From NCBI GenBank assembly GCA_034429975.1, contig DAOUFM010000129.1, positions 33,036 to 97,035 on the forward strand: DNA of 64,000 nt, read 5' to 3'. Position numbers and translations under genes: made by a program. The notes under the pieces were generated by a model. It saw nothing but the letters and a program-made list of their open reading frames with translations, was not told the DNA's origin and did not search any database. The DNA is from UBA6170 sp034429975. Its GTDB lineage: Bacteria > Chloroflexota > Anaerolineae > Anaerolineales > Anaerolineaceae. Each line of letters begins with the position of its first letter. Position 1 is the first letter of the stretch. Positions 8,181-17,099 of this stretch are shown piece by piece.

Positions 8181-8980
8181 GGGGATGATGTCTGTAAATC
8201 TGAATAACCCATCGCAAGCATCCATTCACAAATGATTGGTGCGCCATATTCATCAGGAATGGGAGGTTTTCCAACTGGTTGTGGAAGCCCATTGAAGCCA
8301 CGAAAATAACCAAACTCTCCGGTTAGTTGGTCGCGCGCAGGTTGAGAAAGATCACGATCACCGATTGCAATGGCGTGAATATGGATCGGTGAACCCGGAT
8401 ATAGCTCGTCGAAATAACGTAGCCAGGCAGCAAACCCGGCAATTCGTAAAGCAGGAATCAGTTTTTCGATATCCTCATATAAAACCTTGTAAGTGCCATA
8501 CTGAATGACGGATATATCTACTGCTCCACCGCCTGCATGCGTTCCAAAGCTGGCTGAAACCTCGTTGCTATAGCTCCCCTGGGTGAGGTGATATCCAGTT
8601 AGATCAATTTCTCCCTGATAAAGCGATTGAGCGTGTTCCAGCATTTTATAAGTGCGTTGGTTGATCAACATGCCGTTAATCGTAATCAAATTGTAATCAT
8701 CAGGTGGTTGCAAACATCCTACAGGTTCATTCGGGGTAGGAGAGGGTGTTATGGTTAAAGTAGATGTTATTGTTGCTGTCGCAGAAGGAGTTTTAGTGGG
8801 TGGAATTAATGTACCGGTAGAGGAGGGGAGTGCGTAAATAGTATTTGTGATTTGAGTTTGAGGTGATATGGCTGGAGTAAAAACTGGAGAACATCCAGCC
8901 ATCACTAAGATGGCGAAGAGAAAGAAAGCAATGAAAACAATAAAACACTTATTTTCAATTATTATCTTTCTCCTTGCCAT
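8177..8980 (-). CDS. Lipoprotein with D,D-peptidase (M15)-like metal motif
   Basis: 267 residues. A signal peptide with lipobox MAGC (Cys30) is followed by a low-complexity Thr/Pro/Ser stretch (about 35-85). The globular part contains GTHAGGGAVDIS, an H-x6-D pair (H148, D155), and later PIHIHAIAIGD (H200, H202). H-x6-D plus a distant HxH is the zinc-ligand pattern of M15 D-alanyl-D-alanine carboxypeptidases. I infer a cell-surface peptidoglycan or related peptidase, with moderate confidence because the family match is by motif only. The gene shares its stop region with the convergent M23 gene and lies 4 bases downstream of the MFS transporter gene on the same strand. Confidence 0.6.
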   Translation of the reverse strand: MARRKIIIENKCFIVFIAFFLFAILVMAGCSPVFTPAISPQTQITNTIYALPSSTGTLIPPTKTPSATATITSTLTITPSPTPNEPVGCLQPPDDYNLITINGMLINQRTYKMLEHAQSLYQGEIDLTGYHLTQGSYSNEVSASFGTHAGGGAVDISVIQYGTYKVLYEDIEKLIPALRIAGFAAWLRYFDELYPGSPIHIHAIAIGDRDLSQPARDQLTGEFGYFRGFNGLPQPVGKPPIPDEYGAPIICEWMLAMGYSDLQTSSP

Positions 8981-8984
8981 GATT

Positions 8985-10400
8985 TTATTTTCTAATTTTT
9001 ATTTTTGCTAAAGCAAAAATTGAAAATACGAAGAGGACAACATATATCACCATCAAATTGGTATAGCCTATTTGATCTGCAATTGGTCCGCCAATATAAG
9101 CTCCTACCGCGCCTGCACCGGCACCTGCCAGGTTGGAAATCCCCAAATAGCGCCCCGCCTGATCTTGAGGAACAATTTCGGTGCCTAAGGCCCAGTTAGA
9201 GGCATAGAAGAAACCAATTCCGGCGCCCACCAGGCAACCGGCTGCATACATCCAGGAGATTGCCGGAGAAAGCAAGACCAAACCGGTGCCAATGGTTGTC
9301 AAAATGGCACTGACCAGGATGATCTTTTTTGTGCCAAAGCGGTCGGTTAACCAACCACTAGGCAAGGCTGATAAAAGAATAAAGACACCAATAAACATCG
9401 TAATGGAAGCTGCCGGACCAGCAGCTTTTTCACCTTGCAACTCAACAAAACGCTCCTGTAGAAAGAACACGAGGAAGCCAGCTAAATTAGTAGAACCAGC
9501 CAGAAATGCCAGCCGGTTAACTACCCACCAGGTAAAGTTATGTTGTTTCTGGAACTCTTTGCCAATGCTGAGATACACACTGCTCCAAACTCCAACCCCA
9601 ATTGCGACCAGCATGCCAACCAGGCCGACCAGCATCACAATCCAGTGCCCATTTGGGGTGGCATTTCGAATGACTGCATTCATAATTTGCCGGACGAAAA
9701 ATCCGCAAGCCAGGATTATTACTGTAAAGACGACCGTCATCAGAACCAGCCGAAGAATAGGGTTCCAGTCCACTTTGGTTGTTTTTTGTGTAAGCGGCTC
9801 TTCTTTGACAGTCAGTGTAATCAACATACAGACGACCATCACGACCATGAGCGTGATGATAGCCGCCCACAGATTTCCGGAGCTGATCATTTTGCCAATA
9901 ACAAAAGAAACGAAGATAAGAGGAAGCGGGAGTTCAAACAAAGCTTTAAATCCAGAGAACCGGCCTCTTTTTTCTTCTGGAACCAGATCGGGGATAATTC
10001 CCTGGGTCGCGGCATGCGCGGTATTGGCCGTCATCATTGAAAGGGTGTATAGCAAAAATAGGAACCAGTAACCGGTCATGCCATCCATCCCTGCTGTGAA
10101 CCCGATGAAAATATAGATGATAACTTCGCCAATTGTGCCGGCTACGATGAATGGTCTGCGGCGTCCAAATTTGGAAGTGGATTGATCACTAAGTAATCCC
10201 ATTAATGCCTGCACCAGGACTGCAACCATTAATGACCAGAGCCGTATATTCCCGAGCAACTCACCTTTGACGGCTTCCCCAACAAAACGCTGGATTAATA
10301 ATGGAATGATTAATGGAGTTAATACTTGAGAACGGGCGGTCAGGGCAAACCAATAAATATTGTAAGTGATATAGTGGTACCAGCGGATCGTTCGATTCAT
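8985..10400 (-). CDS. MFS sugar transporter (GPH/SLC45-like)
   Basis: 471-residue inner-membrane transporter with about twelve hydrophobic segments. The loop GLLSDQSTSKFGRRRPFIVAG is the GPH/sucrose-porter version of the MFS A-motif, and GWLTDRFGTKKIILVS is the matching motif in the second half. Members move sugars or glycosides in symport with a cation. It follows two glycosidase genes on the same strand with a 10-base gap, so it probably imports the mannose-containing substrate or product of that operon. A start ATG at 10400 follows an AGGAGA site. Confidence 0.87.
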   Translation of the reverse strand: MNRTIRWYHYITYNIYWFALTARSQVLTPLIIPLLIQRFVGEAVKGELLGNIRLWSLMVAVLVQALMGLLSDQSTSKFGRRRPFIVAGTIGEVIIYIFIGFTAGMDGMTGYWFLFLLYTLSMMTANTAHAATQGIIPDLVPEEKRGRFSGFKALFELPLPLIFVSFVIGKMISSGNLWAAIITLMVVMVVCMLITLTVKEEPLTQKTTKVDWNPILRLVLMTVVFTVIILACGFFVRQIMNAVIRNATPNGHWIVMLVGLVGMLVAIGVGVWSSVYLSIGKEFQKQHNFTWWVVNRLAFLAGSTNLAGFLVFFLQERFVELQGEKAAGPAASITMFIGVFILLSALPSGWLTDRFGTKKIILVSAILTTIGTGLVLLSPAISWMYAAGCLVGAGIGFFYASNWALGTEIVPQDQAGRYLGISNLAGAGAGAVGAYIGGPIADQIGYTNLMVIYVVLFVFSIFALAKIKIRK

Positions 10401-10410
10401 ATTTCTCTCC

Positions 10411-12291
10411 TTAATTATTTTGGATCATACAGATACAGTAAATATCCAGGTCAATCGTTATTTTTTTATCCAGAGTTTCAAAAAACTGTGGTTCTAAATC
10501 GGGCTGGATGATTTTAATCTTTGATTGGTTTGGTAATTTCAATTGAACCTTCTGTTTTTGAGGATGGTAATTTACCAGATGTATGTTTACTTCCGAGTTT
10601 GTGGTTTCCCACACATCTATTAACACAGGAAATTTCGAGAAGACACGAAAAGTGATAAACGGTTCAAGACTTTTTAATAAATCATTTTGAAAAGCTAAAT
10701 CTGGTAGTTTAAAAAAGGGCGTATGCGTTACCAATTTTGACATCCCAAACCAGTCCATGAGCGTACGCATACTTTTACTTCCGTGATATCCGCGAATCAA
10801 TTTATCCGCAAGAAAAGATAATATTCTTCTAAGAAAGAGGTTGCGATTGAAAATGGATTCTTTTGGTGCTATCCAGTTTGACAGTTCATGAGCCCGGATA
10901 ATGAGGTTGTTTTTTGGTAAATTTATCTCGGGTTCGGTTTTTTCAAAAACGATTATCGGAGTATTTTGTTGCCCTTGATCAGGATTCGTGATGACAACCC
11001 AGGGGATACCATTGGCAAGCAAAGTTTGTTGTACTGCAAAGAATAGGGGGGCAATCGTGTGCCATTTTTGCCATAAAAGATCCCCGGGATGAAGAATTTC
11101 GACCGGAGCAATTCTGGTGGTTTGATGCTGATAAATTGCCTGATAATCCTCCAGCCAATGATGAAATAATCCGATTTCATTTTGCTGACTGGTATATTCT
11201 GGGGCTGTCAAAAGTGTCATCTTTTCACCATCATGATATTCGGTGCCTTTGGTGACCATACTGCAGCCTAAAGCGGCAGCCTCCGCCATCCCGGTCAACG
11301 TCTGGCGGATTGGATAAACCGGATCAAACCCAATCCCGGTCGCATAGGAAATCACGCTCAAATGTTTCTTTTCCGGTAAAAAAGCCTGAGAGTTCCGTAA
11401 TGTAAGCGCGTTATTCACCAAGCTGTTCAATTTTGGCTCCCACTTTGGCAAAGCAAAATTTTCGATCATGGTAACGTCTTGAATCTCAGCTAATTTTGAA
11501 AAGTCAATCCCAAAGATTAATTTTACCGGGCGCATAACGGGATCATAATCATTAGCACTGATGAAGATACCGGGTTTAAGATTGCGTGCAAAGGAAGATA
11601 ACTCTTGAAATACATCGGTCATTTTTTGTGACCGCCACTGCAAATAATTGATTACATCAGGATGTTTGAGATCAATCATGCGTGGAATTGTTAAGCCTAC
11701 CTCGCGATGATAGATTTCCTGACAAGTTGGGCAATAGCAACCAGCTCCGCCCAACCAGGTGTTGAAAAGAGAGTTAGGTTGCAGACCATACCAAAGGTTA
11801 TCAAAAAATATCCCGTCTGACTGGCGATTAATTGCGTCACTAATCCGTTCATGTAAATAAGCGGTCCATTCCGGGTTTTGAAAACAGGTCAGGTAGCGCC
11901 CGGAGTAGTAATAGATTTTTTCTCCATTGGGATCCAGAGCATACCAGTTTTTGTCCTTGAAGCTGCCGTCGTAAACACAGTTAGAGGTTTGAATATAAGC
12001 GAAAACCTTTGCATTTCGCCGGTGGTATTCCTGAGTTGCGATTTCGAAGGAATCCCAGTCCTCTTTTTCAATTTCAGGGGGAAACCCCCAGTTATAAGTA
12101 AGGTGAATCCAATTTTGATAGAGATTGTTGACCACCCGGTTAACTCCTTCACCCTGATGAGCGCTCATATGAACTGGTACGTCTACATTCACACCCATAA
12201 ACTTTAATTGATTCATGCGAACTGTTCCAGGTCCAGCCCACAAATAAATTGGGCGATAATTTCCGATTCTAAATGAGGTTGAATTGTTCAT
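10411..12291 (-). CDS. Putative TIM-barrel glycoside hydrolase
   Basis: 626 residues, no signal peptide, so cytoplasmic. The N-terminal 350 residues look like a glycoside-hydrolase-type barrel: an early aromatic segment LTYNWGFPPE, an AYIQTSNCVYDG strand, then SDGIFFDNLWYG with a candidate acidic residue, followed by the Cys cluster CYCPTC seen in several uncharacterised barrel hydrolases (GHL-type). A beta-sandwich-like C-terminus (about 520-626) may bind carbohydrate. I cannot place it in a numbered GH family. Position between a GH38 mannosidase and a sugar transporter suggests action on a mannose-containing glycan. Confidence 0.55.
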   Translation of the reverse strand: MNNSTSFRIGNYRPIYLWAGPGTVRMNQLKFMGVNVDVPVHMSAHQGEGVNRVVNNLYQNWIHLTYNWGFPPEIEKEDWDSFEIATQEYHRRNAKVFAYIQTSNCVYDGSFKDKNWYALDPNGEKIYYYSGRYLTCFQNPEWTAYLHERISDAINRQSDGIFFDNLWYGLQPNSLFNTWLGGAGCYCPTCQEIYHREVGLTIPRMIDLKHPDVINYLQWRSQKMTDVFQELSSFARNLKPGIFISANDYDPVMRPVKLIFGIDFSKLAEIQDVTMIENFALPKWEPKLNSLVNNALTLRNSQAFLPEKKHLSVISYATGIGFDPVYPIRQTLTGMAEAAALGCSMVTKGTEYHDGEKMTLLTAPEYTSQQNEIGLFHHWLEDYQAIYQHQTTRIAPVEILHPGDLLWQKWHTIAPLFFAVQQTLLANGIPWVVITNPDQGQQNTPIIVFEKTEPEINLPKNNLIIRAHELSNWIAPKESIFNRNLFLRRILSFLADKLIRGYHGSKSMRTLMDWFGMSKLVTHTPFFKLPDLAFQNDLLKSLEPFITFRVFSKFPVLIDVWETTNSEVNIHLVNYHPQKQKVQLKLPNQSKIKIIQPDLEPQFFETLDKKITIDLDIYCICMIQNN

Positions 12292-12347
12292 CGATTCCTT
12301 TTTTATAGTTTGACGCCTGACTTTAATGGATTTCTCAAAATAAATCT

Positions 12348-15300
12348 CTACCTTGCGACTTTAATGCGGATTGTTTTGATTTCAAAAGGTTTGTAGTTAA
12401 GATGGAGTTCTCCATTTTGCACCGTACACAAGTTCTGATTTTCTTCTAAAAGGTTAGTTTCCCAGGCTGAGAGGATTGGGAAGAAACTCTGAATAATCGC
12501 ACTCCCTCTTTGACGCTGACTTTCGTATAAACGGACGATTATTCCATCCCCATCCTCAGCCAGTTTGATGGTTTCGATGATGATGTTAGGAACGTTTACC
12601 GAGAATAAGGAAAGACTTTGAGTTTGGGGAGTGTTTTTCAATTTCTCTTTTGGATCAAAAACGATGATAGGATCGTTCAAAGCATAAGCAGCGGATTGAG
12701 TACGTTCATTCCATAGTCCGGAATGAGGTAGTAGGCTATATTTGAATTCATGCACCCCCAGATCAGCATCCGGGTCTGGCACAGTTGCTCCCTTTAAAAG
12801 GGTTAATCGAATGACATTATTATGAATGTCGTGACCATATTTACAATCATTCAACAAGCTTACACCATAATCTCTTTCACTTAAATCCACCCATTTATGA
12901 GCACAGGTTTCAAAACGAGCCCAATCCCAACTGGTGTTGCGATGTGTATTGCGCTGTACATTTCCCCATTGAATTTCAAAAGTAGCAGTTGGAGAGAGGA
13001 TATCCACCGGGAAGGCAACTTTGAGGAGACTGAATCGTTCCTGCCAATTAATGGTGGTATCAAAATCAATTTGTTTTGAGCCATTTGTGATCGAGATTAA
13101 TTGCGCATAGGTGCTGCCACCAATTTGGCGATTAATTTTAATCGTCTGGCGGAGCGAGCCATGTTCTACCCATTCGATGGATGTCGCCGGCTGGGCTAGT
13201 TCTAGTTTGTCGTCGTAATAGATGTCGATATCCCAGGCATCATAGGTGAGGGGACGGTCTTCAAAGAGCTGGAATTGATTGGCAAATAAATTCGGCGGGA
13301 TGATTTCACGCTGCATTTCTTTGTCAAAAATGCGTTGCAAGTCACCGGAATTGTTGAATACAACTTGAATTAAGTCATTTTCAAGAACGAAAGGCGAATT
13401 TTTATCATTTGAGGAGATTTCGGTTTCTCCCCGGGATATTTGAATAGCGGTGATACTGTATGGCGGTAAAACACCGGGTGAAAGTAGAATTCCATTAGAA
13501 ATTGGTTGAGTAAATAGCTCCTTGCCATCTCTTGAATAACCTGAAGATTGAGTGTGATTTATATTAACCAAATCACTTCTAGAAAATGGTGTTGGGTTGA
13601 CAAGAATAAGATCTCCTGTGACGGATTTGCTTAAAATTTCTAACGCTGCATCTCTCAACTTCATTAATTTAACTTTTAAAGCCTGATAGGCGACATCAGC
13701 TTCAGCATAGACTGCCCCGATACTTGAACCCGGTAAAATATCATGAAATTGGTGCAGACAGATTGTCTTCCAGGCAGCATTAATCTCTTCTTTGGGATAT
13801 TGATAAGAATCGTCCAATAAACTGGCGAAAGTACATAGGAACTCAACATCATGGATGAGGAATTCACTTTTGCGATTATTGCGCTTCGTTTTGGACTGAG
13901 AAGTATAGGTGCCCCGGTGATATTCTAAATATAACTCTCCATTCCAAACTGGCATCATTTTGGAGGTTTGAAGAGGCTCAATGTTCTCGAAAAATTGCTT
14001 TACGCTTGAATTATTTACTTGGGGGAGGGCCGGGAAATTTTCCATAATTTCCAGATTTTCCAACATCTCCACTGTAGGCCCACCACCACCATCTCCGAAG
14101 CCGTACGCCATCAATAAATCCTGATGCAATTCCTTTTGCTGAAAGTTATTCCAGGTGCCCAGAGCTTCCTGAGGAGTAGCCATGGCGTTATAAGTACTGG
14201 CATAAACGCTGCCCAATTCTTTGACAGTGCTGAAATGGGTGAGAAGACGGGTGCCATCGATTCCTTGCCACAGGAAGGTATCATAGGGCAGGCGATTATA
14301 TTGACTCCAGCCAATCTTGATGGTCATAAAGTATTTTAAACCCGCTTGTTTGATTAATTGAGGTAAAGCCCAGGCATAACCAAAAACGTCCGGTAACCAA
14401 AGGACCGGTGTTTCTGCCTCTGTTCCAAATTTTTCCCGAAAGTAAGTGCGACCGAGTAAGAATTGCCGCGCAAGTGATTCAGCTCCTGATACATTGCAAT
14501 CAGCTTCGACCCACATGCCCCCCATCGGTTCCCAGCGTTTTTCTGCAACCAGTTTTTGAATCGCAGAAAACAATTGCGGTTGATCCTGCTCCGCGAATTC
14601 ATACAGTTGTGGTTGACTTTGGGAGAAATGAAACTTTGGAAATCTTTCCATGTTGCGAATCACGTTGAAAAAAGTGCGCTCGGCTTTTCTCCTTGTTTGA
14701 CCCAATGTCCATAACCAGGCGACGTCAATATGTGCGTGGCCACTGGCGTGGATGGAGACATCCATGGGCGAACCGGCAGTCTGAAATCCTGCTCTTAAGA
14801 TTTGTAAAGCTTTGGGCACTGATTGGTAAAAAGAAGAATCTAATGGATAAGAGGTGTCCAATGCAATAAAGGCCTCATTGAGAACATTCAATATAGCGGA
14901 TCGTGAAGGGTTATCCTCAGAAAGGCTCTCGGCTGTTGAAAGAGCTACGCGGGTTAGGGAACAGAATTCACGCAAACCGGTTTGTATTTTTACAATTGCT
15001 GGCTGTCCCATGAATAATTTTTGAGCCGGGTCTCCAGCAACACTCTCTCCTAAACCTGTCCAGCCATGCAAAAATAAAGAATGAGTTTTTTGATCCAGCC
15101 ATTCTTTTTTTAGATAGATTTCTTGATGATGCCGGTCACAAGCTGCGTAAGGCTCCTTATCGATATAAGCCAAAGCCTCTGGGTGGCTAAAATCACCGGC
15201 GATTCCCAATGGTAAATAGAGGGCAATGGGATGTTCAGAGCTCCAATGAGCCGGGACAGCAAATGAACTAACCAAAAGGAAATTGGTCTGCCATTTTCCC

Positions 15301-15488
15301 CAATAGGATTCTGGCTGGACGACGTCCCAACCTTGAATATTTGGGTTTAAATCTGGTTTGATTGATGGAGATTCCAGTTGCTGATATCGAAAGGGAGGAA
15401 GCGGAGTCCTTTCAATATAAATGAATGGGGTAATCACCTTAAGTCTGGACTTAATTTTTTCGATTGTCCAACGCTGTTGATGGTACAT
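12348..15488 (-). CDS. Alpha-mannosidase, glycoside hydrolase family 38
   Basis: 1046 residues, the usual length for bacterial and cytosolic class II alpha-mannosidases. Zinc and catalytic motifs are intact: HAHIDVAWLW (about 245-254, HxD ligands), WLPDVFGYAWALP with the nucleophile Asp, and LHQFHDILPGSS with the later zinc histidine. The remainder is the GH38 mid and C-terminal beta domains. It hydrolyses terminal alpha-mannosyl residues with retention of configuration. It is the first gene of a minus-strand operon with the barrel hydrolase and GPH transporter. GAGG precedes the ATG at 15488. No signal peptide, so it acts inside the cell on imported oligosaccharide. Confidence 0.95.
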   Translation of the reverse strand: MYHQQRWTIEKIKSRLKVITPFIYIERTPLPPFRYQQLESPSIKPDLNPNIQGWDVVQPESYWGKWQTNFLLVSSFAVPAHWSSEHPIALYLPLGIAGDFSHPEALAYIDKEPYAACDRHHQEIYLKKEWLDQKTHSLFLHGWTGLGESVAGDPAQKLFMGQPAIVKIQTGLREFCSLTRVALSTAESLSEDNPSRSAILNVLNEAFIALDTSYPLDSSFYQSVPKALQILRAGFQTAGSPMDVSIHASGHAHIDVAWLWTLGQTRRKAERTFFNVIRNMERFPKFHFSQSQPQLYEFAEQDQPQLFSAIQKLVAEKRWEPMGGMWVEADCNVSGAESLARQFLLGRTYFREKFGTEAETPVLWLPDVFGYAWALPQLIKQAGLKYFMTIKIGWSQYNRLPYDTFLWQGIDGTRLLTHFSTVKELGSVYASTYNAMATPQEALGTWNNFQQKELHQDLLMAYGFGDGGGGPTVEMLENLEIMENFPALPQVNNSSVKQFFENIEPLQTSKMMPVWNGELYLEYHRGTYTSQSKTKRNNRKSEFLIHDVEFLCTFASLLDDSYQYPKEEINAAWKTICLHQFHDILPGSSIGAVYAEADVAYQALKVKLMKLRDAALEILSKSVTGDLILVNPTPFSRSDLVNINHTQSSGYSRDGKELFTQPISNGILLSPGVLPPYSITAIQISRGETEISSNDKNSPFVLENDLIQVVFNNSGDLQRIFDKEMQREIIPPNLFANQFQLFEDRPLTYDAWDIDIYYDDKLELAQPATSIEWVEHGSLRQTIKINRQIGGSTYAQLISITNGSKQIDFDTTINWQERFSLLKVAFPVDILSPTATFEIQWGNVQRNTHRNTSWDWARFETCAHKWVDLSERDYGVSLLNDCKYGHDIHNNVIRLTLLKGATVPDPDADLGVHEFKYSLLPHSGLWNERTQSAAYALNDPIIVFDPKEKLKNTPQTQSLSLFSVNVPNIIIETIKLAEDGDGIIVRLYESQRQRGSAIIQSFFPILSAWETNLLEENQNLCTVQNGELHLNYKPFEIKTIRIKVAR

Positions 15489-15629
15489 AGGTCCTCGTTA
15501 ATAAAGTATATTGGTATATGAATTCATCCGACAAAGAAGAATCCTTGTTGCTAATAGACTTATTATATAAGACCTGCAGGACATTACAGAAAATTTTCCA
15601 ATGATCACTAAATAACCATAAAAAATAAT

Positions 15630-15658
15630 TTGGAAATCATATCAGAACCATTTATAAT
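15630..15658 (+). promoter_or_regulatory. Promoter of the ECF S-component gene
   Basis: TTGGAA (15630-15635), 17-base spacer, TATAAT (15653-15658). No riboswitch-like fold was recognised in the roughly 60-base leader. Confidence 0.55.
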
Positions 15659-15725
15659 AGAAAGTGTTAAGATCATTGTAAATCAAATCTTACTATATCG
15701 AATTAATTGTTATTAAGGAGTGATA

Positions 15726-16283
15726 ATGGCACAGGCTCGGACTCGTAAATTAGTTGTAACAGGTGTAATGGGTGCAATTTCTATTTTATTAGGTGTTACC
15801 CATTGGGGGTTTATTCCCTGGTTTGGTGGAATTTCTTTGACCATTATGCATGTGCCGGTGATTATTGCGGCTATTTTAGAAGGGCCAATAGTCGGCGCAG
15901 GGGTTGGGTTAATTTTTGGTATTTTCAGCATGATCCAGGCTGCGGTGGCACCTACATCCCCTTCTGATGTCTGGTTTACAAATCCGGTGTTGGCTGTCTT
16001 GCCACGGCTTTTTATTGGACCAGTTGCCTATTATGTGTGGAAATTATTGGAGAAGATCCCTGTGGTTGGGTTGATTGTAGCTGGCATCGCCGGAAGTTTG
16101 ACGAACACAATTCTGGTCCTGGGGGTCATTGGTTTAATGGGACTTTTACCATGGGCAGTTTTGGGTGGCATTATCGTTTCTAATGGACTTTTGGAAGCAG
16201 GAGTATCTGCTTTTATTGTTTTAGTGGTGGTAGCTGCCTGGCGCAGGATTCGAGTTGGAAAGCGGCAGGGAGCAGATTTATAA
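15726..16283 (+). CDS. ECF transporter substrate-binding (S) component
   Basis: 185 residues, six predicted membrane segments. It binds a vitamin or similar micronutrient and docks to the ECF energising module. Blocks such as TIMHVPVIIAAILEGPIVGAGVGLIFG and NPVLAVLPRLFIGPVAY are typical of the S-component family that includes pantothenate-type (PanT-like) members; the substrate is not certain. The ATG at 15726 is chosen because AAGGAG lies 5 bases upstream; a GTG two codons earlier overlaps that site. It converges on the T-component gene with a 6-base overlap of the coding ends. Confidence 0.85.
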   Translation: MAQARTRKLVVTGVMGAISILLGVTHWGFIPWFGGISLTIMHVPVIIAAILEGPIVGAGVGLIFGIFSMIQAAVAPTSPSDVWFTNPVLAVLPRLFIGPVAYYVWKLLEKIPVVGLIVAGIAGSLTNTILVLGVIGLMGLLPWAVLGGIIVSNGLLEAGVSAFIVLVVVAAWRRIRVGKRQGADL

Positions 16284-17099
16284 AAATAATATCAAGATTG
16301 AAACCAGCAGGGCGGTGCCAATCAGGAAGCCGTCCTGTTTTTTAAATGTTAATTGCCGATATGCACCACGGGTGAGATGATTCCCATAACCTCTAGAATC
16401 CATGGCCATCGCCATGGTTTCTGCTTTTTGAAGACTGGTTAGAAACATCGGTACGATCACTGGTAATACCAATTTGATGCGGTCTTTCAGTTTTTGTTTT
16501 TTTACCCCCCAGGCTGCTCCACGGGCTGCTTGTGCTTTAGCGATTTGTTCGGTGGCCTGGCCCAGCATGGGTAAAAATCTTAATGTGATTTGAATGACGA
16601 CAATTAAATCTTCGCTGGGGATTTTCAACCAGTTTAATGGTCGTAATAAAGATTGCATTCCATAAATTAGATCACTGGTGGACATGGTAAAACTTGCCAG
16701 ACTGATGACCAGGATTAGGCTGACAAATCTTAAGATAATCGTGCCTGCCGACAAAAGACCCTGAAAGGTGATGGTCAAGGACCAGACTTTTAGGAGAATT
16801 GGATTTTCCAGACCGGGTGGAAAACGAAATAGTTGAAAAATAGCGATAAAAATCAAAAAGGGTAAAGGTGTACGAATCCCTCGTAACGCATTTTTAAGAG
16901 GAATTTTGGAAACTCCAAAGATGATCAAAACCAATACTAGCGCAATCGCTACCATGAAAGGATTACGAGCAAAGGTAATCGCCATCATCAGGAAAAAGAG
17001 CGATAATATTTTAGCGCGGGGATCGCGCTGATGAAACCAGGAGTTCATCGGCAGGTACTGCCCAAAGGACAGGTTTTGGGTGAACTCAAAACTAGCCAT
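16278..17099 (-). CDS. ecfT: ECF transporter transmembrane (T) component
   Basis: 273 residues. The energy-coupling membrane scaffold links the two ATPases to the S-component. It has five or so hydrophobic segments and the two EcfT coupling-helix signatures with an Ala-Arg-Gly core: AQAARGAAWG (about 189-198) and AMDSRGYG (about 232-239). The family signature at the start, HQRDPRAKIL, is also present. The reading frame overlaps the end of the upstream ATPase gene by 8 bases, so the two are translationally coupled. Confidence 0.92.
   Translation of the reverse strand: MASFEFTQNLSFGQYLPMNSWFHQRDPRAKILSLFFLMMAITFARNPFMVAIALVLVLIIFGVSKIPLKNALRGIRTPLPFLIFIAIFQLFRFPPGLENPILLKVWSLTITFQGLLSAGTIILRFVSLILVISLASFTMSTSDLIYGMQSLLRPLNWLKIPSEDLIVVIQITLRFLPMLGQATEQIAKAQAARGAAWGVKKQKLKDRIKLVLPVIVPMFLTSLQKAETMAMAMDSRGYGNHLTRGAYRQLTFKKQDGFLIGTALLVSILILFL

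Noticed and set aside
9286..10071. Open frames of 261 and 166 codons on the plus strand
   Set aside because: They lie antisense to the MFS transporter gene, have no ribosome site and low-complexity translations; they are shadows.
15489..15725. Possible riboswitch before the ECF S-component gene
   Set aside because: Only about 60 bases lie between the predicted start point and the gene, and no known vitamin riboswitch core was recognised.
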